Shown here piece after piece: positions 9,184 to 16,846 of a stretch of 64,000 nt of DNA. The notes under the pieces were generated by a model, which was not told where the DNA came from, made no database searches, and saw only the letters and a list, made by a program, of their open reading frames with translations. The stretch lies in the NCBI RefSeq assembly GCF_002257695.2, contig NZ_CP155571.1. One strand, given 5' to 3'. The translations under genes and the position numbers were made by a program. This DNA is from Sporomusa acidovorans. GTDB taxonomy: Bacteria; Bacillota; Negativicutes; Sporomusales; Sporomusaceae. Position 1 is the stretch's first letter. The number at the start of each line of letters is the position of its first letter.

Positions 9184-9349
9184 TTTGCCGTAGTTCAGCA
9201 TACAAATGGAAAAAATCTTTTTCCATTTTAAATTAAATAGAACGAAAGACTTCTTTTTCGTTCAGCACTTTTCCCGAAACTTTTATTACCCACCCGTATA
9301 ACAGGTATTAATAGTACCATCACTTCAATTAACTAAATCTATAAGGAAA

Positions 9350-9381
9350 ATCCGTATGTACCAGAAAAAGTACATACGGAT
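9350..9381 (-). terminator. Hairpin after the sigma-54 activator gene, with embedded dyad (site B)
   Basis: Inverted repeat ATCCGTATGTAC / GTACATACGGAT with an 8-base loop, followed by T-runs on both strands. It lies just past the activator's stop codon, so it can end that transcript. The inner part, 9357-9374, matches the TGTACC-N6-GGTACA dyad with one mismatch, so a double role is possible. Confidence 0.6.
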
Positions 9382-9401
9382 TTTTTCTTCATGCAGCAGT
9401 A

Positions 9402-10826
9402 TCATCTTTCATCAGCTTTTTCTTGTTCATAAGCTTTTAACTTCCGGTAAAGAACGGTACGGTAAATTCCAAGCTTTTCCGCAGCCTCCCCCATTTTTCC
9501 ACCACATTCATTGAGAACTTGATAAATATACTGTTTTTCCACGAACTTCGTTACTTCTTTTAACGTTCCATGCATACCGTGTGTCAACACGTAATTACAT
9601 TGCGGCACAGATCCTGGTAAATGCCGTTCAATCTCCAGCTGCTCTAAGGTACAGCCTTGCATATTATTAATGATTAACCGTTCAATAGCATTTCTAAGTT
9701 CCCGCACATTCCCCGGCCAATTATGTTTTTGCAAAAATTCAATAGTGTCAGGCGTCATCCTCATTTCCAATCCGTACTTTCTTTTGAAATCCTCAAAAAA
9801 TTTAAACGCTAACGCCACAATGTCCTCCGGGCGCTCCCGCAATGGTGGTATCTGAATAGGAATGACATTAAGCCGATAAAATAAATCTGCGCGGAAAGTT
9901 CCCTCTTGCGTCATCTTCTGCAAATCTTTGTGTGTCGCACAAATCAACCTAAAATCCAGTTTTCGGTCCACACAGCTGCCAAGTCTTCTGATTTCATAAG
10001 TTTCCAGTACCCGCAAGAGCTTGGCTTGGAGTGGCAAGGGCATTTCCGCAATCTCATCCAGAAATAACGTACCCCGGTGAGCCGCTTCAAACAAACCAAC
10101 TTTTCCTTCCGCATTCGCTCCCGTAAATGCGCCTTTCTCATATCCAAATAATTCTGACTCAGCAAGATGCTCAGGCAGCGTGGCGCAATTAACGGCAATG
10201 AAAGCCTCGCCGGAACGCTTACTATGGCGATGCAGGTATTTTGCTAAAATTTCTTTACCTGTCCCCGATTCACCATACAACACTACAGTTCCGTCCGTTT
10301 GAGCAACAACATGCGCTTGCAGCAGCAACTGTTTCATAGCCTTGCTTTCAGCCACAATCGTATCCTTATCTAAAACATAACTCCGCAGATATTCTATTTC
10401 TCTTTTGCGGCGTTTAGCATTTTCTTTTTCCTCGGCATTAATAGCTTTGTCCGTATACTCCGCCATTTTGCCTGTTGTTAAAACCAAAATTACATTTCCC
10501 TCATCATCCATAATGGGTGTACTGGTAGATATCTGCCTCACACCAAGTTTAGTAATCAATTCGCCTTGCACCACACACTTTTTTTCGGCAGCTTCTACCG
10601 CATAGGATTTCGAATAATAATTCTTAGCAACCAGATCGTGAATATTTGATTTTAATAGCTGATCCAAAGACATATCCAAAGTTAATGCCGTCGTTGAATT
10701 AGAAAGCAAGACATTTCCGTAACAGTCTGTTACAAATATAGGATCCGGCAAATTATCAAATATTAGGTCTAAATTTTGTTTTGCCAGTTGAAAACTGCGC
10801 CTTTTTCTTTTGGAAGCACGTGGCAC
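9402..10826 (-). CDS. Sigma-54-dependent activator, PAS-AAA+-Fis type
   Basis: 474 residues from GTG 10826, chosen because GAGAGGGTGATT lies at correct spacing; an ATG at 10910 would add 28 atypical residues inside an inverted repeat. A PAS domain comes first (DLIFDNLPDPIFVTDCYGN). The AAA+ domain has Walker A GESGTGKE, the sigma-54 contact loop GAFTGA and the R-finger region (LRERPEDIV). A C-terminal Fis-type helix-turn-helix follows (GGKMGEAAEKLGIYRTVLYRK). It has no receiver domain, so the PAS probably senses a small molecule. It lies upstream of the acyl-CoA operon on the same strand and is its likely activator. Confidence 0.93.
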   Translation of the reverse strand: MPRASKRKRRSFQLAKQNLDLIFDNLPDPIFVTDCYGNVLLSNSTTALTLDMSLDQLLKSNIHDLVAKNYYSKSYAVEAAEKKCVVQGELITKLGVRQISTSTPIMDDEGNVILVLTTGKMAEYTDKAINAEEKENAKRRKREIEYLRSYVLDKDTIVAESKAMKQLLLQAHVVAQTDGTVVLYGESGTGKEILAKYLHRHSKRSGEAFIAVNCATLPEHLAESELFGYEKGAFTGANAEGKVGLFEAAHRGTLFLDEIAEMPLPLQAKLLRVLETYEIRRLGSCVDRKLDFRLICATHKDLQKMTQEGTFRADLFYRLNVIPIQIPPLRERPEDIVALAFKFFEDFKRKYGLEMRMTPDTIEFLQKHNWPGNVRELRNAIERLIINNMQGCTLEQLEIERHLPGSVPQCNYVLTHGMHGTLKEVTKFVEKQYIYQVLNECGGKMGEAAEKLGIYRTVLYRKLKAYEQEKADER

Positions 10827-10891
10827 CGGAATCACCCTCTCGTTATTATGTGTATGATAACAGTCAAAATTGCTTGATCCTATTGGACATG

Positions 10892-10931
10892 CCAAAGCGC
10901 AAGCATGCACACTGCAATGCTTACGCTTTGG
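10892..10931. repeat. Inverted repeat upstream of the activator gene
   Basis: CCAAAGCG-c-AAGCAT pairs with ATGCTT-a-CGCTTTGG across a 9-base spacer. It ends about 65 bases before the GTG start of the activator and could be an operator for autoregulation or a leader hairpin. Confidence 0.5.
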
Positions 10932-11108
10932 AAAGAATTTGTTTATTTACAATTTGAAAACTTCAAAGTATCACCGGCTAATTGTAATATTTTGAAACAT
11001 TCAAAAAGGAACTCTAACAAATATCGTTATATTTTGCTGAAGTTTCACACATCATGTCCTGAATGAATAACTATAAACCACACAGAAGATATATTATACT
11101 AAAAAATT

Positions 11109-11560
11109 CTAGAAACTCCAGGTAACAGCCGATTCAAGCTCCTTGTCGCGTCCACCATAACCTTTAGCTTGCAAGTCCATGTATACGACCGGAAAAGACA
11201 GATTCTTACTAAAGGTTTTATTATAAGAATAAGTCATCCCTGAATAACTATCAGCTGTCCCCCTCCCCATCCAGGGATACACCATTATGCCTAGGCCGCC
11301 GTTATATTTATCTACTGCATTTTGCTCCACATTATTATACTGTACAGAGAAGGTACTATCTTTATTAAGATTATAGGTCCCGCTAACAAAATACCCTTGG
11401 TTCAGCTTGCTGGCTATTCTCCGCTCATGCTAAAATTCCCGTCCCTCAAGTAGATAATCGCCACTAATATCAACTACATTGCCAATAGAAGCAGCCACGA
11501 CAGTACCTGTAGACAATATACTTGATGCTAATATATTGTCTACAGTTTTCTTGTATTCAC
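11109..11560 (-). pseudogene. Remnant of an outer-membrane porin
   Basis: Translated pieces match the intact porin at 15240-16253: a signal-peptide-like start, IGNVVDISGDYLLEGRE, then a stop (TAG), then LNQGYFVSGTYNLNKDSTF running to the C-terminal VTWSF. About 180 internal residues are missing, and the start region is also out of frame after the GTG at 11560. The last 73 codons remain open. It follows the carboxylesterase gene by 48 bases and looks like the decayed second gene of that unit. Confidence 0.85.
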
Positions 11561-11608
11561 AATAACCTCCCATGCAAATATTGAGCCGTCCTCGGCCGTT
11601 ATTAATAC

Positions 11609-13252
11609 TTATTCATAAATATCGTATAGAGGATCTAACACTAACCGCTCTTGTCTACCCGGATCACTGACCAATTCCCATTTTTTATCATCAATAGCCA
11701 TGGTAGCGCGATCACCATTGGGATCATACTTTTTCCAAACAGGTGCTTGGGGGATACTGGGATTACCCGTCGCTGCAAAAGCAATCCAGGCGTCCTGCAT
11801 ATTATCGGCCAAACCCTCCGGCAAAGGCTGACGTCCTAGCCAGTTATCATCTTGTACATTTAAATTGTGAAATACAAATGGTAATTCCATTGCATGACTG
11901 GAGCCCATTCCTCTAACTGGCGATTTCCATTTAAAATAGTACATATAGGCATCGTTGTATTGTGCTTGAAACTCGGCCATCTTGATTGCAGGCATTCTAA
12001 AGCCAAGATCATTAACCAGGTTTACATCAGGATGCTTCTCTTTTGGATTTAGGGAGTTCTTTAATTTGTAATATCTGTCAATCTCAATTTTATGCTTGTC
12101 TAGGTCTAGCCCAGCCGCTTTATAAGTAGCTTTACCAAAACCGTCTACAGCTCCCTTATAAAAAGAATCGCCCATGTAGATTTTCCAGTAATTTATTTCA
12201 TCCTGATTCGAGCCAATCAACAGTTTTACTCCCGAATCAAGGCCGTTTTTTATGCTAATAAACGGATCTACCGGTATATTTCTTCCATCAACCAAAGGAA
12301 AACAATACTGTTCACTAGACACATTCATTTCAGCAAATTTCGTTTGATACTCTCTAATCTGATCAGGGCTAAGAGCCAATAAATCATCCATAGTTTTGGC
12401 GCCAGTAAGCTTTATAAAGTCTCTGGCTACTTGTTTACTATGTTCCGGATCCCTATTTATCAGACCAGCTGAACCACTTTCGGCGATTACTTTCTGGAAT
12501 AAGCCTTGCGCTGACGGCATACCCATTAATACCGAAACACTGCCGGCACCGCAGGATTCGCCAAAGATCGTAACATTATTAGGATTACCGCCAAAACCTG
12601 CAATATTTTCACGAACCCACTTTAATGCCTGAACCTGATCTAACATACCTAAATTGGCACTGTCAGCATACTCACTGCCGCCAAACTCCTCCAAGTTCAG
12701 GAAGCCCAACGTATTAACACGATAATTGATGGAAACCATAACCACATCTGCTCTTCTGGCAAATTGTTCCAAATCATAGTATGGATCACCAGATCCCCCT
12801 CCCAAGTAACTCCCGCCATGAATGAACACCATAACCGGCTTGTTTTGAGCTTGTATGTCGCGGGTCCATATATTTAGTGTTAAGCATTCCTCTCCCTGAG
12901 GAAGTGTGGATGCTGCCATATAAGGAGAAGTATCAACTGGTTGTATAGATGTTTTTCCAAATTCAAACGCCTTGATCGGTTCAGAATGATACTCCGGACT
13001 TTGTGGTGCTTTCCACCGCAAATTGCCAACCGGCTGCTTGGCAAACGGAATACCTTTAAAAATAGCAATTCCATACCGGTCCCTTTTACCAATTACGTCC
13101 CCATACTGAGTTTTTGCTGTTACCTCCGTGTCTGGCTGCAATACACTTGCCCTAACATTATTCAGTTGCCCGCTTCCCAAGGTAATGGTGATAACTGCCA
13201 AAATTAGCATAATTTTTTTAACAGTATTTGTCCAAAAGGATTGTACCTTCAT
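11609..13252 (-). CDS. Secreted type-B carboxylesterase
   Basis: 547 residues. Residues 1-35 form a signal peptide (KKIMLILAVITITLGS core). The mature part is an alpha/beta hydrolase of the carboxylesterase/lipase type B family: EECLTLNIWT, oxyanion loop FIHGGSYLGGG, nucleophile elbow FGESCGAGS with Ser233, and the catalytic His probably in SSHAMELPF. It should hydrolyse an ester in the periplasm. It is the first gene behind the sigma-54 promoter at 13355-13370 and was once followed by a porin, now a remnant. The substrate is not predictable. Confidence 0.92.
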   Translation of the reverse strand: MKVQSFWTNTVKKIMLILAVITITLGSGQLNNVRASVLQPDTEVTAKTQYGDVIGKRDRYGIAIFKGIPFAKQPVGNLRWKAPQSPEYHSEPIKAFEFGKTSIQPVDTSPYMAASTLPQGEECLTLNIWTRDIQAQNKPVMVFIHGGSYLGGGSGDPYYDLEQFARRADVVMVSINYRVNTLGFLNLEEFGGSEYADSANLGMLDQVQALKWVRENIAGFGGNPNNVTIFGESCGAGSVSVLMGMPSAQGLFQKVIAESGSAGLINRDPEHSKQVARDFIKLTGAKTMDDLLALSPDQIREYQTKFAEMNVSSEQYCFPLVDGRNIPVDPFISIKNGLDSGVKLLIGSNQDEINYWKIYMGDSFYKGAVDGFGKATYKAAGLDLDKHKIEIDRYYKLKNSLNPKEKHPDVNLVNDLGFRMPAIKMAEFQAQYNDAYMYYFKWKSPVRGMGSSHAMELPFVFHNLNVQDDNWLGRQPLPEGLADNMQDAWIAFAATGNPSIPQAPVWKKYDPNGDRATMAIDDKKWELVSDPGRQERLVLDPLYDIYE

Positions 13253-13354
13253 TACTAATTACTCCTCCCTTTATTCCGTAGAATCATCCAAACAGCAAAC
13301 GAAGCATCCCTCCCCTTTGTGATTTATTCTTATTTATGTTCTTATTTAGAACTT

Positions 13355-13370
13355 CGCAAAATTTATGCCA
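13355..13370 (-). promoter_or_regulatory. Sigma-54 promoter of the carboxylesterase gene
   Basis: Minus-strand TGGCATAAATTTTGCG fits the -24/-12 consensus with exact spacing. It lies about 105 bases upstream of the esterase ATG. The dyad GTGCTG...CAGCAC at about 13397-13424 may bind the activator. Confidence 0.85.
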
Positions 13371-13534
13371 ATTTGCAAATGGTCAGAAATAAAAGTGCTG
13401 ACAAGATGACCTACCAGCACTCAAACTTCTTTAAAATTCGTATACTCTTAGCTTTCATAATTAATACTTAATAATAATTTAGATAGTTAAGATCCGAATA
13501 TCTCAATTTCTAGAAATCCCATTCAATGTAAAAA

Positions 13535-13580
13535 AAAGACTGAATTATTTACAGAGTAGACTGTAAATAATTCAGTCTTT
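13535..13580 (-). terminator. Strong intrinsic terminator after the M48 peptidase remnant
   Basis: Perfect 20-base inverted repeat (AAAGACTGAATTATTTACAG and complement) with a 6-base loop, followed by eight T on the minus strand. A near copy is at 16749-16787. Confidence 0.9.
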
Positions 13581-13985
13581 TGAAATTTCTTTAACGTATT
13601 CTACTATCCTATCATTTAACTTCACTGCTAGTTGATTACTGTCCATATCGCCATAGGCGGGCCTAAAAATCAGTTTTTGCTTTATATAAATGTCCCCATT
13701 GGCCTCAACATGAGCAGCACTCAAGGTTTTATCATTGCGACAGCACCGCCCCCCGGGTTATAACCAGCGGCTGCTGCAAAATCTAAACCGTCAATATCAG
13801 CCTGCCACTCTTCCTTCAACGTAATTTCTTGATTGGCATAGTGTAAGCCTGCACTATTTTATCGGTGATCCGGCCTGCAACAACATCTTTGATCACACTT
13901 TCCGCTTCCGTATCAGAAAACATCGTCCTCTTTAAGCCGTAAGGGATGTCCATACGATAATGCGGCTGCTGAAGCCACTTTCAAA
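13572..13985 (-). pseudogene. Remnant of an M48-family metallopeptidase
   Basis: Three reading frames read in turn give LKRTMFSDTEAESVIKDVV, then NQEITLKEEWQADIDGLDF followed by AAAAGYNPGGGAVAM, then a C-terminal tail ending at TGA 13572. The EEWQADIDGLDFA block is characteristic of secreted M48 peptidases (C-terminal zinc-ligand region). The catalytic HEXXH part and the N-terminus are gone, and frameshifts separate the pieces, so no function is expected. It lies between the acylase gene and the terminator. Confidence 0.8.
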
Positions 13986-14057
13986 TTCCAAAAGCCCATA
14001 ACAAATCCCCGCAAATATTTTATCAATACCCGCGGGGATTCTTTGGCATAAACCAGC

Positions 14058-15155
14058 TTATTGTCCTGAATACTTCAGTGGGGCAGCTACTTTAAAGTTA
14101 TCTTTGACACTATCCGAAATTGGATTGTTTACCAAAAGGTCTGACATCAGTGTTGGACCTCCCTGAGAAAAGTCAAAATCATTGATATTCAATTTAAATA
14201 CATTTAAGGAATTAGCTGCATCAAAATACATTATTAAATTTTTCTGATCATAAACAGTCCGCCAAAGGGTTGGACCAAGATTTGGAAGATTTGGTGAAAC
14301 ATCAGACAATGGTCCCGATACGCTACGCATAGTGGACAGAACGCTCAACACTGCCTGCGTATCATGTTTTCCTCCAGGAATACGAGATTTAACATTCTTA
14401 GAAAGATTTTTGGGCAATGAATTCAATAAAAAGCTTAATCTTGAAAATCTATCTGCTGAATCCGGTGTGCCTGGCATAAAATTCAGGCCGCCTTTTCGCT
14501 GCCAATAATCATTAATCGCCAGTTGCGCATCAAAATCCGGCTCATTGGTCATAACTTTATATTCTTTACTATGATGGATTTTCAACTGGCCCTGAATATA
14601 TTCAATAATCGCACTATCACCGCTTGGATCAGAAATACTTACATGAAGAGTAGTCGGTGCAAGGGTATTTTTCGAGGGGACCAGTCGGAATGGCTCTTCC
14701 TGAAGATGAGTTACAGCATCATTAACATCTTTATAGTTATCAAGGATATATTGTACCCAGCCGTTGATATTCAAGCCAGCTTTTCCGTCCGTTGTGCCAA
14801 CGTCAGCCCCTGCTAGGTAAAGTTTGTTTACAACTAAGCCTTTTTCATTGATGCCATCGACAATATCTGAATCAAATGTTGAAACATATACACTGCCATA
14901 CTGTGAAGTCCATTGGATAGAATTATTTCCTGCATCACCATCTCGCTCCATCCCACGGGGAGACACCCATATTTTAGTCAATACATCATCTTGGTCCCAA
15001 TCCATAGTACGGCCTGTAACAACTACCTGGTCATCGCCCGTATAGAGTGCACGCGAGCAGGCATTTGTCACGGTCATTGGTGCAGTTATAGAAAGCCCTA
15101 TGCATGCTGCTAAACAAAGGGATGCTACTTTTTTCTTATGATTACTTATTTTCAC
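14058..15155 (-). CDS. Secreted choloylglycine hydrolase / penicillin V acylase family amidase
   Basis: 365 residues. The signal peptide of about 32 residues ends at TNA, and Cys33 then becomes the N-terminal nucleophile of the mature Ntn-hydrolase (CSRALYTGDDQVVVTGRTMDW), a textbook arrangement for this family. Further motifs are GINEKGLVVNKLYL and an Asn-rich substrate region. These enzymes cut amide bonds in conjugated bile acids, penicillin V or acyl-homoserine lactones. It follows the porin by 84 bases and shares its sigma-54 promoter, so the natural substrate is probably an amide imported through that porin. Confidence 0.92.
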   Translation of the reverse strand: MKISNHKKKVASLCLAACIGLSITAPMTVTNACSRALYTGDDQVVVTGRTMDWDQDDVLTKIWVSPRGMERDGDAGNNSIQWTSQYGSVYVSTFDSDIVDGINEKGLVVNKLYLAGADVGTTDGKAGLNINGWVQYILDNYKDVNDAVTHLQEEPFRLVPSKNTLAPTTLHVSISDPSGDSAIIEYIQGQLKIHHSKEYKVMTNEPDFDAQLAINDYWQRKGGLNFMPGTPDSADRFSRLSFLLNSLPKNLSKNVKSRIPGGKHDTQAVLSVLSTMRSVSGPLSDVSPNLPNLGPTLWRTVYDQKNLIMYFDAANSLNVFKLNINDFDFSQGGPTLMSDLLVNNPISDSVKDNFKVAAPLKYSGQ

Positions 15156-15239
15156 TTTTTATCTCTCCTCTTTTTCGTACGAATGAATATCAGCTTAACG
15201 ACAATCCCCGCTTCTGTTTACCAACTTTCAAACTTTTCC

Positions 15240-16253
15240 TTAAAACGACCAAGTTAGCCCCGTGGCGAATTCTCTGTCACGACCACTGAACCCTTTACTT
15301 TTTAAATCCAAATATACTGCATGAAAAGACAAGTTCTTATTTAAGGCTTTTCCATAGGCATAAGTCAATCCACTGTAACTATCCCCGCTAATCAAGCCAT
15401 TCCCATAAAACGGGTACCCCCATGCACTAATACCACTGACAATCGTATCGGCTGAATTCCTTTCTACATGATTATATTGCACAGTAAAATTAGTATCTTG
15501 ATTTAAAGCATACGTGCCTGCAACAAAATATCCTTGATTTAACGTATCTGCACTCGACCTTACAAATTCACCGCTTAAGTTAAACCTTGGCGATAGCTTC
15601 ACATTAGCGTTTAAAGCATAGTAACGCCGCTGATCCGTTGTACAGTTAGCAAATGCCACTCCTCCTTGAATCGTATCACTAAACTGGTTGGTAACATCAA
15701 AGCCATACCACTCTTTACTCGGATAATTGTAGTTTGTAGCTGGTCCTGTTGTTTTGCCCCCTATCACCTGAATATTTGCAGTGCCAATAGGTCGAGACAA
15801 TATGGCCCCGTCAAACATAAGCTGGATTCCATTAGCTGAGTAACCAGTATTAATAATAGCTCCTTTTCCTAACGTAACAGCTTGTCTCCCCAGACTATAT
15901 TTCCAATTATTAAATTTACCTTTTACCCCATACCAATCAAATTCACTGGTTCCATCCTCGTATGAACGAGCGTTGCTACCAGTGTTCTTATCATTGCTAA
16001 AACGAGTAAAAAACGTAGTATCATCATCGATTTTTGCCGTTATATTTACACGAACAGTTTGGTGAAAAAAAGAACTGTTGTATTTAGGCTGAGTAGGATC
16101 ATTCGTATTGATACGATCATGAATGACACGCCCTTCTACTTGATAATCACCTGAAATACTAACTGTATCGCCAATAGGAGCCGCTGACGCAAGACCTGTG
16201 GTAGTCATCAAATATGTTCCAATCATTGCTTTGACAAATATTTTCTTATTCAT
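15240..16253 (-). CDS. Outer-membrane porin
   Basis: 337 residues with a signal peptide (cleavage near ASA-APIG, residue 25) and a beta-strand-rich mature part ending in LTWSF, the C-terminal Phe used for outer-membrane beta-barrel assembly. There is no SLH domain, unlike the abundant OmpM type of Negativicutes. It is the first gene behind the sigma-54 promoter at 16569-16584 and is co-transcribed with the amidase. It probably admits the substrate to the periplasm. The remnant at 11109-11560 is a paralogue. Confidence 0.88.
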   Translation of the reverse strand: MNKKIFVKAMIGTYLMTTTGLASAAPIGDTVSISGDYQVEGRVIHDRINTNDPTQPKYNSSFFHQTVRVNITAKIDDDTTFFTRFSNDKNTGSNARSYEDGTSEFDWYGVKGKFNNWKYSLGRQAVTLGKGAIINTGYSANGIQLMFDGAILSRPIGTANIQVIGGKTTGPATNYNYPSKEWYGFDVTNQFSDTIQGGVAFANCTTDQRRYYALNANVKLSPRFNLSGEFVRSSADTLNQGYFVAGTYALNQDTNFTVQYNHVERNSADTIVSGISAWGYPFYGNGLISGDSYSGLTYAYGKALNKNLSFHAVYLDLKSKGFSGRDREFATGLTWSF

Positions 16254-16559
16254 AATTCATCCCCTCTACTCGTTGTACTCTATTAGAAACCCGAGAATCT
16301 CGTTCAAGGCTTTGCATCTTAGACTTTTTGTTTCTGTTCTCTCGTCCGTGCTCCCTGTTGATTTTTGCCCTTTACTGTTTATGTAGTGCTCCGGACTCCA
16401 GACACGGGTGCCAGCCTCTGTTTTACTTGTAACCGCACAAGCTTGCTTTTTCTAACCATAAACCTAAGCCTCCCCAAAAAATGTTTATCAACATGACCAA
16501 TAGACTAATATACAGCTCCTTTCTTTAAGGGTTCCTCTATTCTGAGTACGCATCCAGTT
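16254..16559 (-). other. Long untranslated leader of the porin gene
   Basis: From the sigma-54 promoter the transcript would run about 300 bases before the porin ATG. No gene is seen on either strand. The short dyad CGAGaatCTCG near 16302 and a GC-richer stretch at 16390-16420 are the only features noted. Confidence 0.5.
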
Positions 16560-16568
16560 TTAGAACTT

Positions 16569-16584
16569 TGCAAAATTTATGCCA
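16569..16584 (-). promoter_or_regulatory. Sigma-54 promoter of the porin-amidase operon
   Basis: Minus-strand TGGCATAAATTTTGCA is an excellent -24/-12 match with exact spacing. Confidence 0.88.
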
Positions 16585-16748
16585 ACTTGTGGGTAGTTAA
16601 AAATGAAATACTGGCAAGACAACCTACCAGCCCGCAAACTTCTTAAAAATTATATACTTTTAGCTTTATTATTTACTACTTAATAATAATTTAGATTGGC
16701 AATAACCGAATATCTTAATTTTTAGAAATTCCATCCAATGTAAAAAAA

Positions 16749-16787
16749 ACTGAATTATTTACAAAATAGTTCTGTAAATAATTCAGT
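16749..16787 (-). terminator. Terminator after the response-regulator gene
   Basis: ACTGAATTATTTACA and its complement around a 9-base loop, followed by eight T on the minus strand. It is a copy of the terminator at 13535-13580 and now ends the response-regulator transcript. Confidence 0.85.
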
Positions 16788-16846
16788 CTTCCGAAATTTT
16801 TTGAGATATTTAGCTAGTCTGGCATTTTATTTCACCGCTAGTTTAA

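Larger units (their letters stand above)
8984..9401. other. Regulatory intergenic region between the acyl-CoA operon and its activator gene
   Basis: This 418-base, strongly AT-rich gap has no convincing gene. It holds, from the operon outward, the sigma-54 promoter, a TGTACC-N6-GGTACA-like dyad, two perfect A/T-rich dyads (9204-9228 and 9240-9263), the GGTA-N7-TACC dyad 9304-9318, and the hairpin at 9350-9381. It looks like an enhancer region for the adjacent activator. Confidence 0.6.
13346..13645 (-). repeat. Duplicated segment, copy 1: sigma-54 promoter, upstream region, terminator, peptidase tail
   Basis: Aligns base for base, with scattered changes, to 16560-16860 at a constant offset of 3214. 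Both copies carry the -24/-12 promoter, a conserved CTGrCAAGAyrACCTACCAGC block, a long terminator hairpin and the end of an M48 peptidase reading frame. Confidence 0.85.

Noticed and set aside
9204..9263. Two perfect A/T-rich dyads as terminators
   Set aside because: They are far from any stop codon on either strand and too AT-rich to be stable; kept only as possible regulatory symmetry.
11109..11330. A separate 73-residue gene
   Set aside because: It is the C-terminal end of a decayed porin and has no ribosome site at the internal ATG.
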